The notes under the pieces are model-generated. The model was not told where the DNA came from. It saw only the letters and a program-made list of their open reading frames with translations, and ran no database searches. Shown here piece by piece: positions 15,418 through 23,431 of a stretch of DNA of 61,985 nt; positions within the stretch are counted from its first letter, which is position 1, and every line of letters begins with the position of its first letter. Origin of the DNA: Microbispora hainanensis (GTDB lineage: Bacteria > Actinomycetota > Actinomycetes > Streptosporangiales > Streptosporangiaceae). The stretch spans positions 1-61,985 of the forward strand of contig NZ_VIRM01000057.1 in assembly GCF_006874475.1 (NCBI RefSeq), read 5' to 3'. Both the position numbers and the translations under genes were made by a program.

Positions 15418-17250
15418 TCAGAGGGTGTCCACCTCCGCGTGGGGGAGGCCGCCGGAGAGCTTGGGATAACCGGGGCCGCGGTCGAAGAAGGCGGCGGGGC
15501 GGGTCTCGCGCAGGCGTTCCCGCAGTCGCTCGGTCGCCTCCACGTCGACGACGACGTCGTCGCGGTCGCCGGTCAGCACGACGCCGTAGTCCTCCCGCGC
15601 GCCCTCGAACGACACCTTCCCGTCGCGGACGTCGGCGGCCACCTTCTCCACGGGCCGGTCGTACGGCGAGCCCCAGCCGCCTCCACCGGTGGTGCGGATG
15701 CGGATGACCTGCCCGGCGCGTACGGGGAAGTCGTCGACCAGGCCCTCCATCTCCACCCCGTCCACGGTGACCTGGAAGCGACGGCCCGCCCGGCCGCCGT
15801 TGACGCCCCAGCACGACAGGATCGAGCGGTCGGCGATCGACATGAAGGAGGCGTCGCGCAGCATGCGGATGTGCTTGTCGTAGCCCAGGCCGCCGCGGAA
15901 CTCCCCCGGCCCGCCGCTGTCCACGGCCAGCCCCAGCCGCTCCACCCGGAACGGCCAGCGTGCCTCGGCGAACTCCACCGGGATGTTGCGGCTGTCGGGC
16001 ACCACGTGGATGGTGTCCTCCCCGTCGGCGTACCAGCGCCCGCCCGAGCCGCCGCCGAGCACCTCGCGCATGAGGTAGGGCCCGTCGTCCGACTCGCCGT
16101 ACACGCCGGTGTAGCGGATGGTCTCCTGGTCGGCGGGCATGCGGCCGCCGGTCGCCTTGGCCAGCACGCCCGCCAGCACGCCGAGCAGGCGCAGGATCAC
16201 GAACGTACGGGCGTTGGTGGGCGCGGGGAAGATCGGCGTCAGCAGGGTGCCCTTCTCCGGGAAGACCATCTTGATCAGCGGCACGACGCCCTCGTTGACG
16301 TCGAGCTCGGCCATCCGTTCGGGCGTGTCGGCGAGGTTGCGCAGGATCGGCGCCAGCCACTTCTTCAGGAAGACGCCGTCGGCGTAGTCGCCGGCGTGGT
16401 TGATCGGCCCCTTGGCCTGCGGCGAGGTGCCGGTGAAGTCGATGGTCAGCGGGGTGTCCGCCGCGTGGTCGACGGTGAGCGTGATGCGCTGGGCGTGCAG
16501 GCGCGGCTCGTCCACGCCGTCGTGCTCGGCGTAGTCCTCCCAGACGTGCACGCCTTCGGGGATCTTCGCGAGCAGCTCGCGGCGGAACGTCTCGGTCGTC
16601 TTGCCGATGATGGCGTCGAAGCACGCCTCGACCGCCTCCCGGCCGTACCGGTCGAACAGCTCGCCGAGCCGCCGGGCGCCCATGAGGCAGGCCGAGCACT
16701 CCGCGTCGAGGTCCCCGGCCAGGGAGTCGGGCATCCGGGAGTTGCGCGTCATGATGGTGAGCGCGGCGCGGTTGGGCACGCCCTGGTCCCACAGCTTGAT
16801 CGGCGGGACCATCAGGCCCTCCTCGAACGCGCTGCGCGCGTGCGACGGCATCGATCCCGGCACGGCGCCGCCGATGTCGTCGTGGTGGCCGAACGCCTGC
16901 ACGAACGCCACGACCTCGCCGCCATGGAAGACCGGCACCGTCACGCACAGGTCGGGCAGGTGGCCGATGCCGCCCTCCGACAGGTAGACGTCGTTGTGGA
17001 AGAACACGTCGCCCGGCCGCATCGTCTCGATCGGGAAGTCGCGGACGACCGGCTGCACCAGCGCCGAGTAGGAACGCCCGGTCAGCTTGCGCAGCCGCAC
17101 GTCGTGGATGCCCGCGCGGAAGTCGTGGGCGTCCCGGATCATCGGCGACCTCGCCGTACGCGCGATCGCCGTCTCCACCTCCTGCTCCACCGAGGCGAGC
17201 GTGCCCTCCACGATCTCCACGAGCACGGGGTCGGCGGTCCTACCGGTCAT
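15418..17250 (-). CDS. Hydantoinase B / oxoprolinase beta-type subunit
   Basis: A 610-aa HyuB-family subunit of an ATP-dependent cyclic-amide hydrolase (N-methylhydantoinase, 5-oxoprolinase or acetone-carboxylase-like group). Supporting stretches are DPVLVEIVEGTLASVEQEVETAIARTARSP, GDVFFHNDVYLSEGGIGHLPD, FVQAFGHHDDIGGAVPGSMP and GGGGWGSPYDRPVEKV. The start overlaps the end of the HyuA gene by 11 nt, so the two form an obligate pair. The substrate is unclear; closeness to the purine/ureide genes makes a hydantoin-like ring compound plausible but unproven. Confidence 0.9.
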   Translation of the reverse strand: MTGRTADPVLVEIVEGTLASVEQEVETAIARTARSPMIRDAHDFRAGIHDVRLRKLTGRSYSALVQPVVRDFPIETMRPGDVFFHNDVYLSEGGIGHLPDLCVTVPVFHGGEVVAFVQAFGHHDDIGGAVPGSMPSHARSAFEEGLMVPPIKLWDQGVPNRAALTIMTRNSRMPDSLAGDLDAECSACLMGARRLGELFDRYGREAVEACFDAIIGKTTETFRRELLAKIPEGVHVWEDYAEHDGVDEPRLHAQRITLTVDHAADTPLTIDFTGTSPQAKGPINHAGDYADGVFLKKWLAPILRNLADTPERMAELDVNEGVVPLIKMVFPEKGTLLTPIFPAPTNARTFVILRLLGVLAGVLAKATGGRMPADQETIRYTGVYGESDDGPYLMREVLGGGSGGRWYADGEDTIHVVPDSRNIPVEFAEARWPFRVERLGLAVDSGGPGEFRGGLGYDKHIRMLRDASFMSIADRSILSCWGVNGGRAGRRFQVTVDGVEMEGLVDDFPVRAGQVIRIRTTGGGGWGSPYDRPVEKVAADVRDGKVSFEGAREDYGVVLTGDRDDVVVDVEATERLRERLRETRPAAFFDRGPGYPKLSGGLPHAEVDTL

Positions 17251-19285
17251 CGCTCACCACCACGAGGTTGCCGTAGTCGTCCATGGTCGCCGTGAAGCCG
17301 GGATGCACCGGCAGGGTCGATCCGTACTCCTCGATCACGGCCGGGCCGCGCACCACCGCGCCCGCGCCGAGGTCGGCCCGCCGGTAGATCACGGTCCTGG
17401 CCCACTGCTCGAAGAACACGTCGCGGGTCGCGACCGGGCTCGGCTCGTCCTCCTGGAGAGGCCTGTGCGCGATCTTCGGCCGGGTGATCGGGCCGATGCC
17501 CGACACCCGGAGGTTGACCCACTCGACGGCGTGGCGGGGGTCGTCGCGATAGCCGTACCCGTAGAGCCTCTCGTGCTCGGCGTGGAACCGCTCGGCGACC
17601 ACGGCGAGCCATGCCGCGTCGACGGGGCCGTCGGGGGCGGGCACCCGCACCTCGTACGCCTGGCCGTAGTAGCGCAGGTCGGCGCTGCGCGCGTACACGT
17701 GCCCGGCGAATCCCTCCCGGTCGAGGGCGGCGGCGGCCTCGGCCTCCAGGCCGGCGAGGATCCCGGCGACCACCTCGGGTGAGGGATCGCGGGCGACGTA
17801 CGTGCGGACGTAGTCGTTCTTCACGTCCACGGTGAGCAGGCCGAACGCGGACACGTTCCCGGGGTCGGGCGGGACGATCGCGGCCCGCAGCCCGAGGATG
17901 TCGATGAGCCGGCAGGCCAGCAGCGGCCCGGAGCCGCCGAAGGCGACCATCGGGAAGTCCCGCACGTCGAGGCCGCGCTGCACGGTGATCTGCCTGATCG
18001 CGTTGGACTGGTTGAACGCGCTGATCTCCAGGATCCCGGTGGCGCAGCGCTCCGGGGTCAGCCCCAGACGGCCCGCCAGCTCTTCGACTCCCGCCCGGGC
18101 GGCGGCGACGTCGAGGGGGATCTCGCCGCCGAGCAGGTGCGGGGGCACCCGGCCGAGGAAGACGTGCGCGTCGGTCACCGTCACCTCGGTGCCGCCCCTG
18201 CCGTAGCAGATCGGCCCCGGGTCCGCGCCCGCCGATCTCGGGCCGACCTTCAGCGTGCCCTCGGGGGACGTCCAGGCGATGGACCCGCCGCCCGCCCCGA
18301 CCGTGACGATGTCGATCATCGGGATCTTGCACGGGTAGCGGCCGATGCTGCCCTCGGTCGTCAGCGACGGTTCCCCGTCCACCACGACGGCCACGTCGGT
18401 CGAGGTGCCGCCGCCGTCGAGGGTGATGACGCCCGGGTGCCCCGCGGTGCTCGCGATCAGCGCCGCGCCGAGGGCCCCCGCCGCCGGGCCGGACAGCACG
18501 GTCGTGATCGGCTGATGCACGACCTCGGCCGCCGACAGCACGCCGCCGTTGCTCTTCATCACCGAGAACGGCCGGCCCAGCCGCTCCGACAGGTTGTCGA
18601 TGTATCGCCGCATGATCGGCTTGACCGCCGCGTCCACCAGCGTGGTCACCGACCGCTCGTACTCCCGGTATTCCCGCAGCACGTCGCTCGACAGCGACAC
18701 GACCGCCTCGGGGTGCTCGCGCTCCAGCACCGCGCGCATCCGCCGTTCGTGCTCGGGGTTGGCGTAGGAGTGCAGGAAGCACACCCCGACCGCGGTGACC
18801 CCCCGCTCCCGGAACCACCGCGCGACGTCCGCGGCCTGCTCCTCGTCGAACGGCCGCACCTCACGGCCGAGGTGGTCGAGCCGCCCCCCGACGGTCCGCA
18901 CCCGGTGGACGGGCACGATCCGCGGCGGCTTGACCCAGAAGTAGGAGTTGCCGTATCCGTCCGGCACGCTCTGCCGGGCGATCTCCAGGACGAACTCGAA
19001 GCCCTCCGTGGTGACGAAGCCCAGGTGCGACGTGCCGTCCGGGCGGTCCTCCAGCAACTGGTTGGTGGCGACGGTGGTGCCGTGGACGAGTGCGGACACG
19101 GCGTCGAGGGCGCGGAACCCCGCGTGAGCCTCGAGCACCTTGTGAACGCCTGCCATGAACCCGTCGGCCGGGTTGGCAGGAGTCGAGGGAGTCTTGGTCG
19201 TGACGATCCGGCCGGACTCCTCGTCGACGAGCACGACGTCGGTGAAGGTGCCGCCTGTGTCGACCCCGATGCGCACGCTGGACAT
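17240..19285 (-). CDS. Hydantoinase A / oxoprolinase alpha-type subunit
   Basis: A 681-aa HyuA-family subunit of the ASKHA fold. The N-terminal phosphate loop GVDTGGTFTDVVLVDE (about 8-23) and the second loop DGGGTSTDVAVV show ATP binding; VHGTTVATNQLLEDR is a family motif. Length is typical for the stand-alone alpha subunit. With the overlapping HyuB it would couple ATP hydrolysis to opening of a cyclic amide or carboxylation of a small ketone. It is the promoter-proximal gene of the pair; a DsbA-family gene begins 95 bp upstream on the same strand. Confidence 0.9.
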   Translation of the reverse strand: MSSVRIGVDTGGTFTDVVLVDEESGRIVTTKTPSTPANPADGFMAGVHKVLEAHAGFRALDAVSALVHGTTVATNQLLEDRPDGTSHLGFVTTEGFEFVLEIARQSVPDGYGNSYFWVKPPRIVPVHRVRTVGGRLDHLGREVRPFDEEQAADVARWFRERGVTAVGVCFLHSYANPEHERRMRAVLEREHPEAVVSLSSDVLREYREYERSVTTLVDAAVKPIMRRYIDNLSERLGRPFSVMKSNGGVLSAAEVVHQPITTVLSGPAAGALGAALIASTAGHPGVITLDGGGTSTDVAVVVDGEPSLTTEGSIGRYPCKIPMIDIVTVGAGGGSIAWTSPEGTLKVGPRSAGADPGPICYGRGGTEVTVTDAHVFLGRVPPHLLGGEIPLDVAAARAGVEELAGRLGLTPERCATGILEISAFNQSNAIRQITVQRGLDVRDFPMVAFGGSGPLLACRLIDILGLRAAIVPPDPGNVSAFGLLTVDVKNDYVRTYVARDPSPEVVAGILAGLEAEAAAALDREGFAGHVYARSADLRYYGQAYEVRVPAPDGPVDAAWLAVVAERFHAEHERLYGYGYRDDPRHAVEWVNLRVSGIGPITRPKIAHRPLQEDEPSPVATRDVFFEQWARTVIYRRADLGAGAVVRGPAVIEEYGSTLPVHPGFTATMDDYGNLVVVSDDR

Positions 19286-19380
19286 GCTCCGTGTTTACCG
19301 ATCGCCGCCGATCGGAAGAACCGGCGCACTCTGCCGAAGAATCGCCGTCCTGTCGTCAGACCCTGCCCGGACCGGCGGGC

Positions 19381-20043
19381 TCACACCGCGCAGGCGCCGT
19401 CGTCGCAGTCCTCGCCGCCCGGCACGCGTGCGGCCCTCTCCTGCGCCGTACGCTCCTCGACCTCCCGCAGGGCGGCCACGAGCGTCTCGACGGGCTGCGC
19501 GCCCGAGACGGCGAACTTCTCCTCGAACAGGAACAGCGGGACGGCGCGGACGCCGAGCTCGCGGGCGCGGGCCAGGTCCGCGCGCACCTCGCCGGCCCCC
19601 TCGCCCGTGTCCTCGACCCCCACCTCGGCGGCGAGGGCGGCCAGCGTGGCGGGGTCGCCGACGTCGAGGCCGTCGGTGAAGTGCGCCCGGAAGAGCCGGT
19701 CGGACATGTCCGCGTCGCGCCCCGCGCGGCCGGCCAGCCCGATCAGCCGGTGCGCCTCGAAGGTGTTGGCGGCGATCGCCCGGTCGAAGCGGAGCTCCAG
19801 CCCGTCCTCCGCCGCCACGCCCGCGACGTGACCGGTCATCTGCGCCACCTGGGCCGCGCCGCCGAACTTGCGCTGCAGCGCGCCCAGCAGCGGCTCACCG
19901 CTGGAGACCCCGTCCGGGTCGAGCTGGAACGGGCGATGGGCGACCTCGACGGGCCCCTCATAGAGGCGTACGGCCTGACGGAGACGGTGGTGACCGATAT
20001 AGCACCAGGGACACACGACATCGGAGAAGATCTCGACTTTCAC
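19381..20043 (-). CDS. DsbA family oxidoreductase (FrnE-like)
   Basis: A 220-aa thioredoxin-fold protein. The GTG start gives MKVEIFSDVVCPWCYIG, with the active-site CPWC at C11-C14; upstream frame sequence lacks plausible coding. No signal peptide follows, so it is a cytosolic FrnE-type member rather than periplasmic DsbA. Further support comes from FEAHRLIGLAGRAG, LFRAHFTDGLDVGD and the cis-Pro loop RAVPLFLFEEKFAVSGAQPVE. The C-terminus CDDGACAV carries two extra cysteines. It diverges from a PadR regulator with a 124-bp shared upstream region, so PadR may control it. Confidence 0.85.
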   Translation of the reverse strand: MKVEIFSDVVCPWCYIGHHRLRQAVRLYEGPVEVAHRPFQLDPDGVSSGEPLLGALQRKFGGAAQVAQMTGHVAGVAAEDGLELRFDRAIAANTFEAHRLIGLAGRAGRDADMSDRLFRAHFTDGLDVGDPATLAALAAEVGVEDTGEGAGEVRADLARARELGVRAVPLFLFEEKFAVSGAQPVETLVAALREVEERTAQERAARVPGGEDCDDGACAV

Positions 20044-20167
20044 GACATGTCCCAACCAGCGCCTCCGACAGCCGATTCCCCGCCGGCGGGGAATCGCCAG
20101 GCCTTGCGGCCGCCTACTCGCAGCCGTATATTCGCGTACGAGTAAACAAGCAAGAGGGTGATCGTCG

Positions 20168-20815
20168 ATGGCGAAGCGGCGCAAGGTGTCGAACCTGCTG
20201 GCGTTGGCGGTCCTCTCCGCGCTCGCCCACCGGCCGATGCATCCGTACGAGATGGCGGCGGCCCTGCGCGGCTGGAACAAAGAGCACGACATGGGGATCA
20301 AGTGGGGATCCCTCTACACGGTCGTCGGAAACATGGCCAAGCACGGGCTGATCGAGGAACTGGAGAGCAGCCGCCAGGGGCGCCGCCCGGAGCGGACCGT
20401 CTACCGGATCACCGAGGCGGGCCGGGAGGAGCTGGTCGACTGGACCCGGGAACTGCTCGGCGTCCCCCACACGGAGTTCCCGTGGTTCCGCGCCGGGCTG
20501 TCGGTCATGTCCGTGCTCCACCCGGACGACGTGGCCGGGCTGCTCACCGACCGGCTCGCGGCGATCAGGAGGGGGATCGCCGAGCTGGAGGAGCTCCGCG
20601 ACCGTGACAGCCCGCAGGTGCCGCGTCTGTTCCTCATCGAGACGGAGTACGACCTCGCGATGCTCAAGGCGGAAGAGGGCTGGATCGCGGCCCTGCTCGG
20701 CGAGCTGACCTCCGGCACGTTCCCCGGCCTGGCGGAGTGGCGGGCCTTCCACGACGACGGAGGGCTGTCGGCCGAGATGAAGGAGCTCGCGGAAGACAAG
20801 ATCACCGACATTTAG
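20168..20815 (+). CDS. PadR family transcriptional regulator
   Basis: A 215-aa regulator. The N-terminal winged helix (ALAVLSALAHRPMHPYEMAAALRG, GSLYTVVGNMAKHGLIEE, RTVYRITEAGREELVDWTRELLG) is the PadR signature. The C-terminal half (Vir-like, with ELEELRDRDSPQVPRLFLIETEYDLAMLKAEEGWIAALL) is a helical dimerisation domain. It diverges from the DsbA-family gene and is followed, past a strong hairpin, by an FAD monooxygenase; PadR proteins usually repress adjacent redox or efflux genes. An imperfect palindrome around TATTCGCGTACGAGTA (about 20129-20144) could be its operator, at low confidence. Confidence 0.9.
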   Translation: MAKRRKVSNLLALAVLSALAHRPMHPYEMAAALRGWNKEHDMGIKWGSLYTVVGNMAKHGLIEELESSRQGRRPERTVYRITEAGREELVDWTRELLGVPHTEFPWFRAGLSVMSVLHPDDVAGLLTDRLAAIRRGIAELEELRDRDSPQVPRLFLIETEYDLAMLKAEEGWIAALLGELTSGTFPGLAEWRAFHDDGGLSAEMKELAEDKITDI

Positions 20816-20816
20816 T

Positions 20817-20848
20817 CCTGGTGGCGGTGCTGCAACACCGCCACCAGG
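20817..20848 (+). terminator. Perfect 13-bp hairpin after padR-type gene
   Basis: CCTGGTGGCGGTG at 20817-20829 pairs exactly with CACCGCCACCAGG at 20836-20848 around a 6-base CTGCAA loop. It begins two bases after the PadR stop. There is no T-run. The position favours termination or attenuation before the monooxygenase gene. Confidence 0.7.
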
Positions 20849-20953
20849 CAGACCTTCGAACCGGCATGTGGTGGCCCGAAGATGCGACGAACCGAGGATA
20901 ACGGGTCTCCTCCCCTGGCGGTTCGGCGTGCACGTCAAACCACAGGAGGAGAA

Positions 20954-22132
20954 ATGAAGCACGTCGCGATCATCGGCGGTGGCATCGCCGGTCCGGTCAC
21001 CGCGCTGGCGCTACGCAGGGCGGGCATGGACGTCACCGTCTACGAGGCCTATCCGACCGGCGCCGACGAAGCCGGCGGATCGCTCGGCCTCGCCCCCAAC
21101 GGCCTGGCCGCGCTGGAGATCGTCGGTGTGGCCGACGCGGTGCGTGCGGCCGCGCAGCCCACCACGCGCTCGGTCATGACGCTCGCCAACCGCACGCGCC
21201 TGGAGCTGCCCAGCCTGGCGGAGGTCGGACCGCTGCACATGGTGCGGCGCGCCGACATCTACCGGGCGCTCCGCGACGAGGTCGTGAAGCAGGGCATCAC
21301 CGTCGAGTACGGCAGAAGGCTCACCGGAGTCGAGGGCACCACGGCGATCTTCGCCGACGGCAGCCGGGCCGGGTTCGACGTCCTGGTCGGCGCCGACGGC
21401 GTCCACTCCACCGTCCGCCGGCTCATCGACCCGGCCGCGCCCGGCCCGAAGTGGACCGGGATGCTCAGCCTGGAGGGCGTGTCGCCATACGAGGTGCCCG
21501 AGGATCCGGAGACGACGGTCTTCGCCTTCGGCAGGCGCGGCTACTACCTCTACTGGCGCAACGCCGCAGGCGGCACCACCTGGGGCGTCAACCTGCCCTA
21601 CCACCGGCCCCTCTCCCTCGCCCAGGCCCGCGAGGTGCCGCGCGAGGAGTGGATGCGCACCCTGCGGGAGACGTACGGCGACGACGTGCCCGGCGGTGAC
21701 CTCATCCGGCACACCCCCGTGGCGTCGATGCTGGTGACGGGGGCGCTCTACATCATGCCCAGCGTGCCGCGCTGGCACCGCGACCGGATGGTCCTGGTCG
21801 GCGACGCCGCCCACGCGCCGTCGAACAGCTCCGGCCAGGGCGCGTCGCTCGCGATCGAGAGCGGCGTCCAGCTCGCCCGCTGCCTGCGGGACATCGAGGA
21901 CGTGCCGCAGGCGTTCGCCGCGTACGAGCGGCTCCGCCGCGGCCGGGTGGAGAAGGTGGCGGCGCGCACCGCCAAGATCATCCATGCCAAGACACCGGGC
22001 CGGGTCATGCAGAAGCTGATTCCGCTTCTCATGCCGCTGATGCTGAAGACGGTCATGAATCCGGACAGGACCGTGGGCCCGGAGCAGCGCTACCGCATCG
22101 ACTGGGACGCACCGGTCGCCGCCGTCTCCTAG
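20954..22132 (+). CDS. FAD-dependent aromatic-type monooxygenase
   Basis: A 392-aa class A flavoprotein monooxygenase. GGGIAG (8-13) is the FAD Rossmann motif, GADGVHSTVRR is the DG motif, and VLVGDAAHAPSNSSGQGASLAIES is the GD motif with the family-specific tail. The start at ATG 20954 follows AGGAGGAGAA directly, although the frame is open 24 codons further upstream. Such enzymes hydroxylate aromatic or polyketide substrates with NAD(P)H; the substrate is not determinable. The neighbouring PadR gene suggests induction by a small aromatic. Confidence 0.88.
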   Translation: MKHVAIIGGGIAGPVTALALRRAGMDVTVYEAYPTGADEAGGSLGLAPNGLAALEIVGVADAVRAAAQPTTRSVMTLANRTRLELPSLAEVGPLHMVRRADIYRALRDEVVKQGITVEYGRRLTGVEGTTAIFADGSRAGFDVLVGADGVHSTVRRLIDPAAPGPKWTGMLSLEGVSPYEVPEDPETTVFAFGRRGYYLYWRNAAGGTTWGVNLPYHRPLSLAQAREVPREEWMRTLRETYGDDVPGGDLIRHTPVASMLVTGALYIMPSVPRWHRDRMVLVGDAAHAPSNSSGQGASLAIESGVQLARCLRDIEDVPQAFAAYERLRRGRVEKVAARTAKIIHAKTPGRVMQKLIPLLMPLMLKTVMNPDRTVGPEQRYRIDWDAPVAAVS

Positions 22133-22149
22133 GCAGGCAACGAGACGAC

Positions 22150-22185
22150 GACGGGCCGGTTCCGCCTCGGCGCGACCGGCCCGTC
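22150..22185. terminator. 11-bp hairpin between convergent genes
   Basis: GACGGGCCGGT (22150-22160) pairs with ACCGGCCCGTC (22175-22185) around a 14-base loop. It lies between the stop of the monooxygenase (+) and that of the CoxG-like gene (-), so it is probably bidirectional. Confidence 0.6.
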
Positions 22186-22233
22186 CGTGGGGGTCGCCGG
22201 AAGGCGCCGTGACCCACGACCCGATCGTTCGGC

Positions 22234-22926
22234 CTACCGGCGGCGGCCCTGGCGGCCGAGGAGCCAGCCGATGACGGCGCTCCCGAGCGCCACCCCGGCA
22301 CCGGCGCCGAACGCCGCGAGCATCGTCCAGGCCGGCACGCCGTGGCGACGCGCCGCCGGGGCGGCCTCCCGCGTGAACACCCGGGGCGCGGCCTCCCCGG
22401 TCACCGCCGCCGTCACCGCCGCACGCTCGTCGCCGGCCACCGCCACCGGCCCCGCCGCGACGACGGCAGTGCCCGCGGACACGGCGGGGACCGACAGCAG
22501 GTGCCGCTCGACGGCGGAGAAGAACTCCCCCGCGGTCTTCTTGGCGACCGAGGCGAGCATCCGCTGCCCCACACCGCCGATCATGCCGCCGACGACGGCG
22601 TCGGCGTCGTAGTCGACCCGGGTGCCGCCCTCGGCGTCGCTGAGCCGTACGGCCACGGTCGCCTCGACCGTGCCGGGCGCGCCCTGGCCGCGCGCGCCGA
22701 GCGTGAACCGGCCGGGCTCCTCCTGGTCGCGCAGCGCCACCTCGCCCTGGTAGACGCCCTTGATCGAGGCGACCCCCGCCGTCACCGTCATCGCGTACAC
22801 GTTCTCGCCGATCGTCTCCAGGCGCTCGCAACCGGGGATCGTCCGAACCAGGACGCCGGGGTCCTGGAGGGCGTCCCAGACCCGCTTGCGCTCCGCCGCG
22901 ACCAGCGCGCTGCCTGAGACCTTCAT
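22234..22926 (-). CDS. CoxG-like SRPBCC family protein
   Basis: A 230-aa protein. Residues 1-150 form a START/SRPBCC domain of the carbon monoxide dehydrogenase subunit G type (MKVSGSALVAAERKRVWDALQDPGVLVRTIPGCE, GGTRVDYDADAVVGGMIGGVGQRML). The C-terminus adds a membrane helix (VPAWTMLAAFGAGAGVALGSAVIGWLLG) and a basic tail, as in CoxG proteins that anchor molybdenum hydroxylases to the membrane. The start is taken at an ATG behind GGAGGTGGG. The matching hydroxylase genes are 3.6 kb away, beyond cydAB and vapBC, so a functional link is inferred. Confidence 0.8.
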   Translation of the reverse strand: MKVSGSALVAAERKRVWDALQDPGVLVRTIPGCERLETIGENVYAMTVTAGVASIKGVYQGEVALRDQEEPGRFTLGARGQGAPGTVEATVAVRLSDAEGGTRVDYDADAVVGGMIGGVGQRMLASVAKKTAGEFFSAVERHLLSVPAVSAGTAVVAAGPVAVAGDERAAVTAAVTGEAAPRVFTREAAPAARRHGVPAWTMLAAFGAGAGVALGSAVIGWLLGRQGRRR

Positions 22927-23366
22927 GAGCCCACCTCCGATGCCGAGCACCCTAGAGAATCACCGGTTCGGCGAGAACGGCAAGATCTGCCCCGGCACGG
23001 CGTCGTGCTCGTGCAGAGTTCACATGCCCGGCGGCGCGGCCGGCTATCGGCCGTTGTCCGGCCCGCCACCGGGGTGAAGCCCCCGAGACGCGTACGCCCG
23101 TCCACCGGGCCTCCGCATGGTCAACCGCGCGGCGTACGGGGGAATCACCCGCGCGACGGACGCGGCACTTGTCCTCGTTCGCCCATCCTTGATCCCGTGC
23201 CTCCCCAGGAGGCGCTCCCGGCGGTTCGGGACCGTCGTCCCTGGCGGCCGGGACGATCCGGCCGCCATGGTCGGCACTGCAGGCAACGGGGACACGGCAC
23301 CGCGAACGGGGCCCGGGCGGCGCTCCGCCCGGCTGTGACGAAGATCGCACACTGCGGAACCCCATT
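22927..23366. other. 440-bp intergenic region, no supported gene
   Basis: This region separates the divergently transcribed CoxG-like and cydA genes. I find no credible coding frame. It carries a strong hairpin at 23243-23266, listed separately, and runs into the cydAB operator. The CoxG-like promoter presumably lies in its first 100 bp. Confidence 0.5.
23243..23266. terminator. 9-bp perfect GC hairpin upstream of cyd promoter
   Basis: GGCGGCCGG and CCGGCCGCC form a perfect stem around GACGAT. It stands alone in the intergenic region about 100 bp before the cydAB operator and could insulate that promoter. No T-tract is present. Confidence 0.35.
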
Positions 23367-23415
23367 GCTCTACAGCTTGTAGTACTACTGAAGATAGAAC
23401 TACAAGCTGTAGAGC
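23367..23415 (+). promoter_or_regulatory. Nested palindromic operator pair upstream of cydAB
   Basis: GCTCTACAGCTTGTAGT (23367-23383) and ACTACAAGCTGTAGAGC (23399-23415) are exact reverse complements, 17 bp each, with a 15-bp spacer. Each arm is itself a palindrome, CTACA-N3-TGTAG. The centres are 30 bp apart, near three helical turns, which suits two dimers on one DNA face. The TACA-Nx-TGTA core resembles BlaI/MecI/CopY-family operators. It ends 16 bp before cydA. No BlaI-like gene is in the window, so the regulator is an inference. Confidence 0.7.
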
Positions 23416-23431
23416 TTGGCGTGAGGGAGAC

